Made by a program: the position numbers and the translations under genes. Of a stretch of 64,000 nt of DNA, positions 54,685 through 63,902 are shown piece after piece. A model generated the notes under the pieces. The model worked only from the letters and a program-made list of their open reading frames with translations, ran no database searches and had not been told where the DNA came from. Numbering within the stretch: position 1 is the stretch's first letter; each line of letters opens with the position of its first letter. This DNA is from an uncultured Bacteroides sp. (GTDB lineage: Bacteria > Bacteroidota > Bacteroidia > Bacteroidales > Bacteroidaceae): assembly GCA_949288715.1 (NCBI GenBank), contig CASELH010000001.1, positions 46,202-110,201 on the forward strand, written 5' to 3'.

Positions 54685-55578
54685 ATGATACCGACTAAAT
54701 TGAAAGGAATGGGGGTAGCACTGATTACTCCGTTCAAGGCAGACGAAAGTGTAGATTACAATGCATTGATGCGCTTGGTGGACTATCAATTGCAAAATAA
54801 TACTGATTTTTTGTGCGTATTAGGCACAACCGCCGAAACTCCGACGCTTACGGAGTATGAAAAGCAAAAAATTAAGTCAATGGTCATTGAACGTGTTAAC
54901 GGACGCATACCAATCTTGTTGGGAGTAGGTGGAAACAACACCCGCGCCTTGGTTGAAACACTTAAAACAAACGATTTCACAGGAGTAGATGCCATTCTTT
55001 CGGTGGTGCCCTATTATAATAAGCCTTCACAAGAAGGCATTTACCAGCACTATAAAGCGTTGGCCGAAGCTACAGATTTACCCTTGGTGCTTTATAATGT
55101 GCCAGGACGTACGGGGGTAAACATGAAGGCGGAAACAACTTTGCGGATTGCCCGTGATTTCAAAAACGTGATAGCTGTAAAGGAGGCATCGGGCGATATC
55201 ACTCAGATGGATGATATTATCAAAAACAAACCTGACGGCTTCAATGTCATTTCGGGTGACGATGGCATTACTTTCCCTCTTATGGCATTAGGAGCGGTAG
55301 GTGTTATCTCTGTCATCGGCAATGCATTTCCCCGCGAATTTAGCCGCATGGTGCGTCTTGCGCTTGAAGGAGACTATGTGCATGCGCTCGATATTCACCA
55401 TAAATTTGCCGAGCTGTTCAAACTCTTGTTCGTCGATGGCAATCCCGCAGGAGTGAAGGCTATGCTTCATGCCATGGGCATGATAGAAAACAAGTTGCGG
55501 CTTCCATTGGTACCCACACGTATTACCACTTTCGAAGCCATGCGCCAGATATTGCAGGAATTGAACATCAAATGCTGA
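54685..55578 (+). CDS. dapA: 4-hydroxy-tetrahydrodipicolinate synthase
   Basis: 297-residue TIM-barrel aldolase of lysine and diaminopimelate synthesis, condensing pyruvate with aspartate semialdehyde. Family residues: LCVLGTTAETPTLT, VVPYYNKPSQEG, Tyr in LVLYNVPGRTG and Schiff-base Lys in VIAVKEASGDI. Single gene with its own promoter and a strong terminator. Confidence 0.96.
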   Translation: MIPTKLKGMGVALITPFKADESVDYNALMRLVDYQLQNNTDFLCVLGTTAETPTLTEYEKQKIKSMVIERVNGRIPILLGVGGNNTRALVETLKTNDFTGVDAILSVVPYYNKPSQEGIYQHYKALAEATDLPLVLYNVPGRTGVNMKAETTLRIARDFKNVIAVKEASGDITQMDDIIKNKPDGFNVISGDDGITFPLMALGAVGVISVIGNAFPREFSRMVRLALEGDYVHALDIHHKFAELFKLLFVDGNPAGVKAMLHAMGMIENKLRLPLVPTRITTFEAMRQILQELNIKC

Positions 55579-55589
55579 CAAATAAAAAA

Positions 55590-55614
55590 GCCTCTCGAAA
55601 TGAGAGGCTTTTTT
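55590..55614 (+). terminator. Terminator of dapA
   Basis: GCCTCTC (55590-55596) / GAGAGGC (55602-55608) with a 5-nt loop, A6 before and T6 after. It could also end the tRNA transcript arriving from the right. Confidence 0.9.
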
Positions 55615-55618
55615 AATG

Positions 55619-55692
55619 TGATCGCGACAGGATTCAAACCTGTAACCGGCTGATCCGTAGTCAGCTACTCTATTCAGTTGAGCTACGCGACC
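55619..55692 (-). tRNA. tRNA-Arg (anticodon ACG), copy 1
   Basis: Minus-strand cloverleaf of 74 nt. Acceptor GGTCGCG/CGCGATC, anticodon stem GCTGA/TCAGC with loop CTACGGA (anticodon ACG), T arm ACAGG-TTTGAAT-CCTGT, discriminator A. CCA is not encoded. It would read CGU and, after A34 deamination to inosine, CGC and CGA. Confidence 0.93.
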
Positions 55693-55701
55693 CTTTTTTA
55701 G

Positions 55702-55775
55702 TGACTCCTACAGGATTCAAACCTGTAACCTTTTGATCCGTAGTCAAATGCTCTATTCAGTTGAGCTAAGGAGCC
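55702..55775 (-). tRNA. tRNA-Arg (anticodon ACG), copy 2
   Basis: Minus-strand cloverleaf of 74 nt, 9 nt upstream of copy 1. Acceptor GGCTCCT/AGGAGTC, anticodon stem TTTGA/TCAAA with the same loop CTACGGA. The D arm and T arm are identical to copy 1, but acceptor and anticodon stems differ. CCA is not encoded. Confidence 0.93.
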
Positions 55776-55850
55776 TTTCGTTTAACCGGGTGCAAAGATA
55801 CACCCTTTTTCTGAATCTGCAAACTATTTCTGAGTTTTTTTGCAAAATAA

Positions 55851-58163
55851 TTATTCAATAAAACGATAATTGAATAACTGCCACCCTATGGTTAACCCAA
55901 CATTCCATTCCCTTTTCGGTGAACTATAATGATTTACGTATGCCGATATGCTCCCAAAAGGCAACTGGCAAATTACAGACAGTTCACCCATATATTCCGC
56001 ACGTGAGAAAGCTTTGCCATAGTAGGCTTCTCCTTGCATGTTCTTTCTGATTGGGAATATCGGCAAAAAGCCATAGAACTCTGAGCGCAGGTGGAACATG
56101 TCGTTTATCACGTAAATGGGTTTTATTCCGGCTGCTACAAACTGATTGGCCCGGAAAGCTTCATTATACATCAATTTACTATGCGGAGTGGGTGAAAAAT
56201 CACCTGCCTGCATCATAGTGGCTGTATAGTTCTGTGAAAAGTTCTTTGACGAATATAAGGCCTCAGTCATCCAGCCTAATACAAAGTGTGGTGACATGGT
56301 GTGATAGGACTCCTTTAAATAAGAAATCTGAAGCCAAGCCACATCGCGTTTTTCAGAAGTATAAATTGTAGCAGGATTAGGGTTGCCTGGCACAAACTCT
56401 TCATGTCCGGTGTATATCTGTGCTACGAGCTTTTCCCAATAGCCGCGTGTGGCATATTGTCTGGTGTTGAGCGTATTCCCATAAAAGCCGATAGAACCTC
56501 CCCATAGTTTATAAGAACTTCGGTCAGAATGATCGTTATCAAAATCTATAATATTGGATTGGAAATAATTATCTTTCAATACCCCATAGCCAAAACCGAA
56601 TTCAGCCCGCCGATTGCTTAAGAAAGGCAATGACACCATGAGTTTTACAAAACGCTCGTCTTTCGAGTTGAATGAAGGGCGGTCGTTGCGCGAGAAAAGC
56701 TTGTCTTTTTTGAAATAGTCAAACGTACTGAACGACGCGATAAAGCGATATGATGTAGGGATGCCCGTAGGCAAATCAAAACGTGCCATTAACTGTGCAT
56801 TATTATAAATTTTCCCTATCTGCCCGTCCGCATAGATGCCTTTGGCATAATAATTCAAGTTCTGGTAACCAATCCCCATGTAAATCTGATTGGAACTTGT
56901 CGTAGACACACTTCCTCCGATGCGTATCGAAAAGTTATCTTCCACTTTAACCTTCAGGTGTAACTCATACAAGTTGCTCATAGGGTCGTACACGGCATGA
57001 GGGATGATTTCCGAAATCATGTCATCCGAAAGCAATCTGAAATAGCCTCGTTTCAAGTCTTCATACGTGAACACTTCATCCTCCCCTCCGTGAAATTCTT
57101 TTTTGATATAAGCTTGTTGCTGCGGGTTGGCACCTTCAATATAGATGTTGCGGAATTGCAATGGAGGAAGGCTATTCTTAAATACCATTCTGCGTTGGCG
57201 CACATGATCCATGCTTACCCTTCGTGTTATTATACGTTGTTTAATGGAGTCCATCATGCTGATGGTACGGTTGTAGCCGATATCATGCAATTCGTCCAAG
57301 CGGTCGAAATCCAACAAGTTGACATCATTGTATTTGAAGGTTAACAATATGCCTACAGAATCAGGAATAGAGTAGTCTGTCTTTTGCATAATCATGTTTT
57401 CCAATTGGCTCATGATATTCCCTTCTTTAGGTTTTCCCGGGTTGGCGGCCACCGCACTTCCAATGATGATGTCTGGATGAAAATCGCTGCGCATCACGTC
57501 TGTGGGGAAATTATTGTAAATACCTCCGTCATAGGCCAATATGCTATCAATCTCTATGGGTTTGAAGACAAAAGGGAAGCTCATGGAAGCACGCACAGCA
57601 TCTCCCAGGTCCCCATTCTTCATTACTAACGGCTTTTTGTTATATACGTCAGAAGCTACACAACGGAAAGGTATGAACAATTTGTTGAAATCCCCATTGC
57701 ATGACGCTGTTGCGCGTGCAAAAAGCTCCACAAAAGCCAGGTTCATTTGTATGGGGTTCACCATACTCGTGGGCAATATCTGCGGCTTGGTACGCGTTGA
57801 GTCCTTCAAGCCAAAGTGAATGGTAAAGAATTCGGGTGTAGGACGGTTTTCCTTAAAATAGTAGCTGTATTTTGTTTCTACAACACCGGTATACCAACGT
57901 TTGAAATCGGGTGAGCGCAACAATGCCTCCATATCGTCCGGCGAATATCCCATGGCATACAAGGCGCCGACAATGGCTCCCATGGAGGTTCCTGCCACAT
58001 AGTCTATCGGAATCCCATTCTCTTCCAAAGCTCGTATGACACCTATGTGTGTCATTCCCTTGGCACCCCCTCCACTTAGCACAAGACCAACCTTTTGCGC
58101 CTTTGCCGGAAGCAAAAAAACAGTGAGAAGGCACAACACTATAATAGGAGAAACTCTCTTCAT
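55851..58163 (-). CDS. Patatin-like phospholipase fused to an outer-membrane beta-barrel
   Basis: 770 residues. Signal peptide MKRVSPIIVLCLLTVFLLPAKA. Patatin domain (about 23-300): oxyanion loop SGGGAKGMTHIG, nucleophile Ser60 in GTSMGAIVG and Asp of the dyad in YDGGIYNNFP. A POTRA-like segment (about 340-410, FRNIYIEGANPQQQAYIKKEF) is followed by a predicted 16-strand barrel (GGSVSTTSSNQIYMGIGYQN to the terminal LTIGWQLFNYRF). This is the architecture of PlpD-type proteins (type Vd secretion). Whether the patatin part is released or stays at the surface is unknown. Confidence 0.93.
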   Translation of the reverse strand: MKRVSPIIVLCLLTVFLLPAKAQKVGLVLSGGGAKGMTHIGVIRALEENGIPIDYVAGTSMGAIVGALYAMGYSPDDMEALLRSPDFKRWYTGVVETKYSYYFKENRPTPEFFTIHFGLKDSTRTKPQILPTSMVNPIQMNLAFVELFARATASCNGDFNKLFIPFRCVASDVYNKKPLVMKNGDLGDAVRASMSFPFVFKPIEIDSILAYDGGIYNNFPTDVMRSDFHPDIIIGSAVAANPGKPKEGNIMSQLENMIMQKTDYSIPDSVGILLTFKYNDVNLLDFDRLDELHDIGYNRTISMMDSIKQRIITRRVSMDHVRQRRMVFKNSLPPLQFRNIYIEGANPQQQAYIKKEFHGGEDEVFTYEDLKRGYFRLLSDDMISEIIPHAVYDPMSNLYELHLKVKVEDNFSIRIGGSVSTTSSNQIYMGIGYQNLNYYAKGIYADGQIGKIYNNAQLMARFDLPTGIPTSYRFIASFSTFDYFKKDKLFSRNDRPSFNSKDERFVKLMVSLPFLSNRRAEFGFGYGVLKDNYFQSNIIDFDNDHSDRSSYKLWGGSIGFYGNTLNTRQYATRGYWEKLVAQIYTGHEEFVPGNPNPATIYTSEKRDVAWLQISYLKESYHTMSPHFVLGWMTEALYSSKNFSQNYTATMMQAGDFSPTPHSKLMYNEAFRANQFVAAGIKPIYVINDMFHLRSEFYGFLPIFPIRKNMQGEAYYGKAFSRAEYMGELSVICQLPFGSISAYVNHYSSPKREWNVGLTIGWQLFNYRFIE

Positions 58164-58285
58164 GGTTAAAGAAATTACTTTTTACGAGCTTTACTTTGTA
58201 TTTCTGCTTCAAATATACGCATTTATTTCTTAAAGAAGCAAATTGTGCGTCGGGCTAATAAGTGTTTTTCACGCTATTTGTGGCT

Positions 58286-58330
58286 ACAAAAAGACGAGGG
58301 TAATCCCGTCCTCACAGTTACCCTCGTCTT
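58286..58330 (-). terminator. Terminator of htpG
   Basis: Perfect 13-bp stem AAGACGAGGGTAA (58291-58303) / TTACCCTCGTCTT (58318-58330); minus-strand transcription runs into a T5 tract at the left. Confidence 0.88.
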
Positions 58331-58359
58331 TAGCAATCTATGTTCTTTACTGGGAAAGC

Positions 58360-60408
58360 TTACTTTATCAATTCCAAGCTTCTCTTGACGAAGTTGTTCA
58401 ACGCTTCACCCTTCAGCATGCCGTTTTGAAGCAGAGCCAAATCTATGAGCTGGCGCACAACCTTGTTTTGGGCAGCATAACCCGACAGAATGTTCTCCTT
58501 TTGCTGTGCCAAGTCGTTCCATTTCTTGTCCAATGTTTCCAGTTCATCCTTCTCAGCGGCAGGTATTTCCTCTGCCTTTTTACCCTCATGCTGTTTCCTC
58601 AGTTCTTTGCGTTGTTTGTCTACCTCGTCCATTTCCGTTTGTATGGGGGTGAGCGATGAAGCGCATGCCGCATCTTCGTCTGCCAGCACACCTTTTATCA
58701 GCTTATGGTCTGCATTGAGTATCAAGCTATACATATCGGGCATTTCACCATAGAAGCTCATTCCGGCTTGTATGGTGGCCATTTCCTTCATACGGCGCAT
58801 ATATTCGCTTTGTGTTATAAGCACCGGCGCTGCTCCTTCGCCCAGAGGCTGGGCAGAGACGTGAAACTCCGTCTTTTCCATATGGGGCAACTGGCTCTTG
58901 AATAAGGTGGAAAGCACTTCCTGATGCGAAGCGTCCAATGTTTCGCCTTTGGATTCTTCCTTTACGATAAGGTTATCCACCACATCGCTGTCCACACGCG
59001 TAAAGCGGGTTTTCTCAAATTTCTGCTCCAGCATGCTTACTACGGCAATGTCCAGCTGACCATCCATCAGCAGCACGTTGTATCCTTTGTTTTTAGCAGC
59101 ATCTATATAGCTGTATTGCTCTTCCTTATTGTTGGCATAAAGGTATATCAATGTGCCGTCCTTGTCCGTCTGGTTGTCTTTTATAAGAGTCTTGTACTCG
59201 TCAAAGGTGTAGCACTTGCCGTCAGTGTCGGTAAGCAAGGCAAAGTCTTTGGCGCGCTCGTAGAAGTCTTCTTGCGTCAGCATGCCATAGTCGATGAAGA
59301 TTTTCAAGTCGTTCCACTTCTCCTCAAATTGCTTGCGGTCATTTTTAAAGATTGATTGCAAGCGGTCGGAAACCTTCTTGGTAATGTAAGTGGATATCTT
59401 CTTTACATTGCTATCGCTCTGCAAGTACGAACGCGATACATTCAGCGGAATATCCGGCGAATCGAGCACACCGTGCAACAGCGTCAGGAAGTCGGGCACA
59501 ATGCCTTCCACTGAGTCTGTCACATATACCTGATTGCAGTACAGCTGTATTTTATTCTTGTTCAGTTCAATATTGCTCTTCACCTTCGGGAAGTAAAGGA
59601 TACCCGTCAAGTGGAACGGATAATCTACATTCAGGTGAATCCAGAACAAAGGTTCATCCGCCATGGGATAAAGTTCGCTATAAAACTTCTTATAGTCCTC
59701 ATCTTTCAGCTCGTTTGGCTTGCGGGTCCACAAGGGGGTAGTGTCGTTTATCACGTTGTCCTCTGCGGTTTCTACCTGTTTGCCGTCTTTCCATTCTTTC
59801 TTCTTGCCGAATGCTATAGGCACGGGCAGGAAGCGGCAGTATTTCTTCAAGAGGGCCGATATGCGCGATTCTTCAAGGAATTCCTTGCAATCGTCGTCTA
59901 CATAAAGCACGATATCTGTGCCTCGGTCGGCTTTGTCAACGTCTTCAATGGTGAACTCAGGACTTCCGTCGCATGTCCATTTCACGGCCTGCGCGCCTTC
60001 TTGATAGGATTTGGTGATGATTTCCACCTTCTTTGCCACCATGAAGGCCGAGTAAAAACCCAGTCCAAAATGGCCGATGATGGCATTGGCGTCATTCTTA
60101 TACTTCTCCAAGAAGTCGTTGGCTCCCGAGAAGGCTATCTGGTTGATGTATTTGTCTATCTCTTCTGCCGTAAGGCCTAAGCCACGGTCGGACACTGTTA
60201 TTGTATCCTTATCCAACGATACATGGATGGTAAGGTCGCCCAGCTCGCCTTTGAAGTCGCCCATTGAGGCAAGCGTCTTCAGCTTTTGGGTGGCATCGAC
60301 GGCATTCGAAACCAACTCACGGAGGAATATCTCGTGGTCGCTATATAAGAATTTCTTGATGACGGGGAAAATGTTTTCAGTAGTTACCCCAATATTGCCT
60401 TTTTGCAT
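58360..60408 (-). CDS. htpG: Molecular chaperone HtpG (Hsp90)
   Basis: 682 residues. N-terminal GHKL ATPase domain: LRELVSNAVDATQKL (N box), DRGLGLTAEEIDKYI and GHFGLGFYSAFMVAKK. The middle domain has PLWTRKPNELKDEDYKKFY and FPKVKSNIELNKNKIQLYCNQVYVTDSVEGIVPDFL, and the dimerisation domain carries the last 150 residues. It assists late folding of client proteins under stress. Between it and clpC is only a terminator, so both stress genes have separate transcripts. Confidence 0.97.
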   Translation of the reverse strand: MQKGNIGVTTENIFPVIKKFLYSDHEIFLRELVSNAVDATQKLKTLASMGDFKGELGDLTIHVSLDKDTITVSDRGLGLTAEEIDKYINQIAFSGANDFLEKYKNDANAIIGHFGLGFYSAFMVAKKVEIITKSYQEGAQAVKWTCDGSPEFTIEDVDKADRGTDIVLYVDDDCKEFLEESRISALLKKYCRFLPVPIAFGKKKEWKDGKQVETAEDNVINDTTPLWTRKPNELKDEDYKKFYSELYPMADEPLFWIHLNVDYPFHLTGILYFPKVKSNIELNKNKIQLYCNQVYVTDSVEGIVPDFLTLLHGVLDSPDIPLNVSRSYLQSDSNVKKISTYITKKVSDRLQSIFKNDRKQFEEKWNDLKIFIDYGMLTQEDFYERAKDFALLTDTDGKCYTFDEYKTLIKDNQTDKDGTLIYLYANNKEEQYSYIDAAKNKGYNVLLMDGQLDIAVVSMLEQKFEKTRFTRVDSDVVDNLIVKEESKGETLDASHQEVLSTLFKSQLPHMEKTEFHVSAQPLGEGAAPVLITQSEYMRRMKEMATIQAGMSFYGEMPDMYSLILNADHKLIKGVLADEDAACASSLTPIQTEMDEVDKQRKELRKQHEGKKAEEIPAAEKDELETLDKKWNDLAQQKENILSGYAAQNKVVRQLIDLALLQNGMLKGEALNNFVKRSLELIK

Positions 60409-60472
60409 AATCTGTAGATTTATTTATTTATTTATTGATTATCCTTTTATTAAGAAACACAAAGCAGGAAGC

Positions 60473-60503
60473 AAAAAAAATGCCAGCCATCCAGTGGCTG
60501 ACA
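60473..60503 (-). terminator. Terminator of clpC
   Basis: 9-bp stem TGTCAGCCA/TGGCTGGCA on the minus strand (60481-60503, one G-U pair) followed by T8. Confidence 0.9.
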
Positions 60504-60535
60504 TTTTGTCTGTTTCCTACGTTATATAGGTTTGC

Positions 60536-63088
60536 TTATTTCTTAAGGATGTCGAGCTCGGCAGCACCTTCTTTAGCGGTCACGCTGATGGTATCGCCGG
60601 CTTCAACCCCGTCGCTGACAATAAGCGTGGAAAGCCCGTCTTCCAGATAGTTCTGGATGGCACGCTTCAAGGGGCGTGCGCCAAACTGCACGTCATAGCC
60701 TTTGGCGGCCAGGAAGCGTTTGGCACTTTCATCCACTTCAAGCTTGTAGCCTATCTGTTCCACCCGCTTGGCCAAAGCTCCCAGTTCTATGTCCACTATG
60801 CTGGTGATGGCGTCCAACGACAACTGGTCGAAGGTGATGATTTCGTCCAGTCGGTTCAGGAATTCCGGGGCAAACGTCTTGTTCAGCGCTTTCTGTATCA
60901 CGCCGCGCGAGTACTCCTTGTCATCAGCACGGCTTTGTGTTGCAAAGCCGATGCCTCGTCCAAACTCTTTAAGCTGCCGGGTGCCAATGTTTGAAGTCAT
61001 GATGATGACGGTGTTCTTAAAGTCTACCGTTCGCCCGTTGTTGTCGGTCAGGCGGCCTTCGTCGAGCACTTGCAGCAAGATGTTGAACACGTCGGGATGT
61101 GCTTTCTCTATCTCGTCGAGCAGTACGATGGAGTAGGGCTTGCGGCGCACTTTTTCCGTGAGCTGACCACCCTCTTCATATCCCACGTAGCCCGGAGCCG
61201 CTCCAATCATGCGCGACACGGTGTATTTCTCCATGTATTCGCTCATGTCTATGCGGATAAGGGCATCATCTGAGCCGAACATATAGCGAGCCAGCTGTTT
61301 GGCCAGGTGTGTCTTGCCCACGCCCGTAGGCCCCAAGAACATGAAGGTGCCGATAGGGCGATTGGGGTCTTTCAGCCCCACGCGACTGCGCAGTATGGCT
61401 TTCACCAGCTTCTCTATGGCGGCATCCTGCGCCACCACCTGTGCTTGCAGGGCTTCCTTCATGCCGGCCAGCTTCAGGCTTTCGGCTTGCGCCATACGCT
61501 GCACGGGCACGCCGGACATCATGGAGACCACGTTGGCAATGTCTTCCTCGCCTACCACCTGCCGATGGTCTTTGAGTTGCGATTCCCATTCGGTCTTCAT
61601 TTCTTCCAGCCGGGTGGCCAGTTCCTTCTCGCGGTCGCGGAAACCTGCGGCAAGTTCATAGTTCTGTGCCTTCACGGCTTCCGTCTTGCGGTTGCGGGTG
61701 TCTTCTATCAGTTTCTCCTGCTCTTCTATGGCTTTAGGCACGCTGATGTTGGCCAAGTGCGCCCGCGAGCCTGCTTCGTCGAGGGCGTCGATAGCCTTGT
61801 CCGGAAAGTTCCGGTCGCTGATGTAGCGCCCTGTCAATTTGACACAAGCCTCCAATGCCTCGTCTGTATACAAGACGTTGTGGTGGTCTTCATACTTGTC
61901 TTTGATGTTGCGCAATATTTGCAACGTCTCTTCGGCAGTGGTAGGCTCAACCAGCACTTTTTGGAAGCGGCGCTCCAAGGCTCCGTCTTTCTCTATGCTC
62001 TTGCGGTATTCGTCGAGGGTGGTGGCGCCTATGCACTGTATCTCGCCGCGGGCCAAGGCCGGTTTCAGCATGTTGGCGGCATCCATGGTGCCTGCGGCTG
62101 CCCCGGCGCCTACAATGGTGTGTATCTCGTCGATGAACAGGATGACGTTGGGATTCTTCTGAAGCTCGTTGATGATGGAGCGGATGCGCTCTTCAAACTG
62201 GCCACGATACTTTGTACCGGCCACTACACCGGCCATGTCGAGCATAATAACCCGCTTGTCGAACAGCACGCGCGACACCTTCTTCTCAACGATGCGCAAG
62301 GCTAGCCCCTCTACGATGGCCGACTTGCCCACGCCGGGTTCGCCTATCAGCACGGGGTTGTTCTTCTTGCGGCGGCTCAATATCTGTGCCAGGCGTTCTA
62401 TCTCGCGTTCACGCCCCACCACGGGGTCCAGCTTGCCCTCGGCGGCGGCACGGGTCATGTCGATGCCGAAGTTGTCGAGCACAGGGGTATCGTTGGTAGG
62501 CTTCCGTGAGGCGGTCTGCGGAGATGTGGGTGCACCTGCCCCTTGGGCTGCGGAGTGGGACGGCCCCATCATGTCTTCTTCCTCCTCCTCGTCGTCTTCG
62601 GTGAAGCCCATGCCGGCATGCGTGTTGGGCAGCTTCATGGAGAGCTGCTCGTAGACCGACTGGTAGTCCACCCGGTTTTCCTCGAGCACGGTAGCAGCCA
62701 GGTTGTCGCCGTCCTTCAGTATGGCCAGCAGCATGTGCTCGGCATCGGCCTTGGGGCTTTTCAGCAGGCGTGCTTCAAGGATGCACATCTTCAGTATGCG
62801 GGCGGCAAGGGGCGAAAGGCTCACTTCGGCATCGGCTGCCTGTGTCGGGCTGTTGCTGCCTTGCTCCGTGCCTGTTGTCCTGTCGTGGAGGCAGTTTTCC
62901 AGGCGTTTTTTTACGTTGGCCAGGTCTATGCCCAGGCGGTGCAATATTTCTATGGCCTTCCCGCCGCCGTCGCGCAGCATGCCCAGCAGCAGGTGCTCGG
63001 GGCCTATGTAGCGGTTGCGTAAGCGGGTAGCTTCTTCTCGGCTGTAGCTGATAATGTCTGATACTCGTTGTGAAAACTGGCTATCCAT
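60536..63088 (-). CDS. clpC: ClpC-type AAA+ protease ATPase
   Basis: 850 residues. Two N-terminal Clp_N repeats ([38 protein letters not shown]), an acidic linker (EDDEEEEED), AAA+ domain 1 (Walker [14 protein letters not shown], Walker [12 protein letters not shown]), a UVR-type middle segment ([20 protein letters not shown]), AAA+ domain 2 ([26 protein letters not shown]) and a C-terminal D2-small domain. It unfolds substrates for ClpP and marks the ClpC branch rather than ClpA or ClpB. No mcsAB or ctsR partners are nearby. Confidence 0.96.
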   Translation of the reverse strand: MDSQFSQRVSDIISYSREEATRLRNRYIGPEHLLLGMLRDGGGKAIEILHRLGIDLANVKKRLENCLHDRTTGTEQGSNSPTQAADAEVSLSPLAARILKMCILEARLLKSPKADAEHMLLAILKDGDNLAATVLEENRVDYQSVYEQLSMKLPNTHAGMGFTEDDEEEEEDMMGPSHSAAQGAGAPTSPQTASRKPTNDTPVLDNFGIDMTRAAAEGKLDPVVGREREIERLAQILSRRKKNNPVLIGEPGVGKSAIVEGLALRIVEKKVSRVLFDKRVIMLDMAGVVAGTKYRGQFEERIRSIINELQKNPNVILFIDEIHTIVGAGAAAGTMDAANMLKPALARGEIQCIGATTLDEYRKSIEKDGALERRFQKVLVEPTTAEETLQILRNIKDKYEDHHNVLYTDEALEACVKLTGRYISDRNFPDKAIDALDEAGSRAHLANISVPKAIEEQEKLIEDTRNRKTEAVKAQNYELAAGFRDREKELATRLEEMKTEWESQLKDHRQVVGEEDIANVVSMMSGVPVQRMAQAESLKLAGMKEALQAQVVAQDAAIEKLVKAILRSRVGLKDPNRPIGTFMFLGPTGVGKTHLAKQLARYMFGSDDALIRIDMSEYMEKYTVSRMIGAAPGYVGYEEGGQLTEKVRRKPYSIVLLDEIEKAHPDVFNILLQVLDEGRLTDNNGRTVDFKNTVIIMTSNIGTRQLKEFGRGIGFATQSRADDKEYSRGVIQKALNKTFAPEFLNRLDEIITFDQLSLDAITSIVDIELGALAKRVEQIGYKLEVDESAKRFLAAKGYDVQFGARPLKRAIQNYLEDGLSTLIVSDGVEAGDTISVTAKEGAAELDILKK

Positions 63089-63140
63089 GTTTCTTCTTTC
63101 TCCTTATACTATATTGCTGTCTTGAAACTTTATTGCGGGG

Positions 63141-63148
63141 CAAAGATA
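63141..63148 (-). promoter_or_regulatory. -7 element for clpC
   Basis: Minus-strand TATCTTTG, about 53 bp before the ATG. Confidence 0.5.
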
Positions 63149-63231
63149 ATGCAAATATTCCAATATTCAGTCATGCACATCCCCGATGTTTCTTAGCAAA
63201 TATCGTGCCACAGGAACGAGGAGCATATTGC

Positions 63232-63537
63232 TTAGATTGGACGCAATTCTACTGTCAATCCCATTGCAGAGGCTATTTTATAAAGTGTGGCTACAGTAGG
63301 CACGGTCAATCCACGTTCAATCCTTGATATGTACCCCTTGTCCGCACCGATACGCTTGGCGAGTTCCGCTTGCGTAAGATGCGCGTTTTTGCGTGCTTCC
63401 AATAATATTTGGGCATTGTATTCCTCCCATGCCTTCTCACGGTTTTTCTCACGTTCAGGAGTTCCTTCCGCTCCCAAAACTTCGTCAAGCATTGCGCTGA
63501 CATCATAAATGTCCTTGCTGATTTCCTTTAGTTGCAT
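63232..63537 (-). CDS. XRE-family antitoxin (HigA-like)
   Basis: 101 residues. N-terminal helices (about 1-50) are followed by a Cro/C1-type HTH (NAHLTQAELAKRIGADKGYISRIERGLTVPTVATLYKIASAMG). It overlaps the upstream RelE/HigB-like gene by 35 bp, so toxin comes first, as in HigBA pairs. It is expected to bind the toxin and repress the shared promoter, probably at the palindrome 63866-63883. Confidence 0.9.
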   Translation of the reverse strand: MQLKEISKDIYDVSAMLDEVLGAEGTPEREKNREKAWEEYNAQILLEARKNAHLTQAELAKRIGADKGYISRIERGLTVPTVATLYKIASAMGLTVELRPI

Positions 63538-63847
63538 AATATTCCTCCTTTAATTTTATTGCTTTCTTTATTTCACTTTCAGGTGTCTTTTGTGTCTTTT
63601 TCTTGAACGCATTGAATAAAACCACAATTCTATTTCCATCATTAATAAAGAATACTCTAAATTCCGTATTACCGTAATTTGAACGAAATTCGTATATGCC
63701 ATCACGGATAAACTTAACGTAATGGTGTGGAATTTTATCTTCCGTTGTAAGCAAGTCCAATGAGCGCAGCAACTTTGCCTTTTCTTGAACCGGAAGTTTT
63801 TTTAAAAAATCACTGAAATAGTTCTTGTATGCGATTATTTTTCTCAT
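63503..63847 (-). CDS. RelE/HigB-like (Gp49 family) toxin
   Basis: 114 residues, starting MRKIIAYKNYFSDFLKKLPV. Family features: LPVQEKAKLLRSLDLL, IRDGIYEFRSNYGNTEFRVFFI (conserved ELR/EFR and R-x-F/Y core of ribosome-dependent mRNA interferases) and VLFNAFKKKTQKTPESEI (the 'hgF.KK..ktp..ei..A' tail). It would cut mRNA at the ribosome when free of antitoxin. An upstream in-frame ATG is rejected because the -7 element lies between it and this start. Confidence 0.9.
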   Translation of the reverse strand: MRKIIAYKNYFSDFLKKLPVQEKAKLLRSLDLLTTEDKIPHHYVKFIRDGIYEFRSNYGNTEFRVFFINDGNRIVVLFNAFKKKTQKTPESEIKKAIKLKEEYYATKGNQQGHL

Positions 63848-63851
63848 GGGG

Positions 63852-63859
63852 CAAAGGTA
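63852..63859 (-). promoter_or_regulatory. -7 element of the toxin-antitoxin operon
   Basis: Minus-strand TACCTTTG, only 4 bp before the toxin ATG, so the mRNA may be leaderless or nearly so. Confidence 0.6.
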
Positions 63860-63865
63860 TGAAAA

Positions 63866-63883
63866 GTTGTACAATAGTACAAC
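63866..63883. promoter_or_regulatory. Probable operator of the toxin-antitoxin operon
   Basis: Perfect palindrome GTTGTAC-AATA-GTACAAC, 7-bp arms and 4-bp spacer, centred about 15 bp upstream of the -7 box, where a dimeric HTH repressor would block the promoter. Confidence 0.7.
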
Positions 63884-63902
63884 CATATTCAGGCTTTTTT
63901 CT

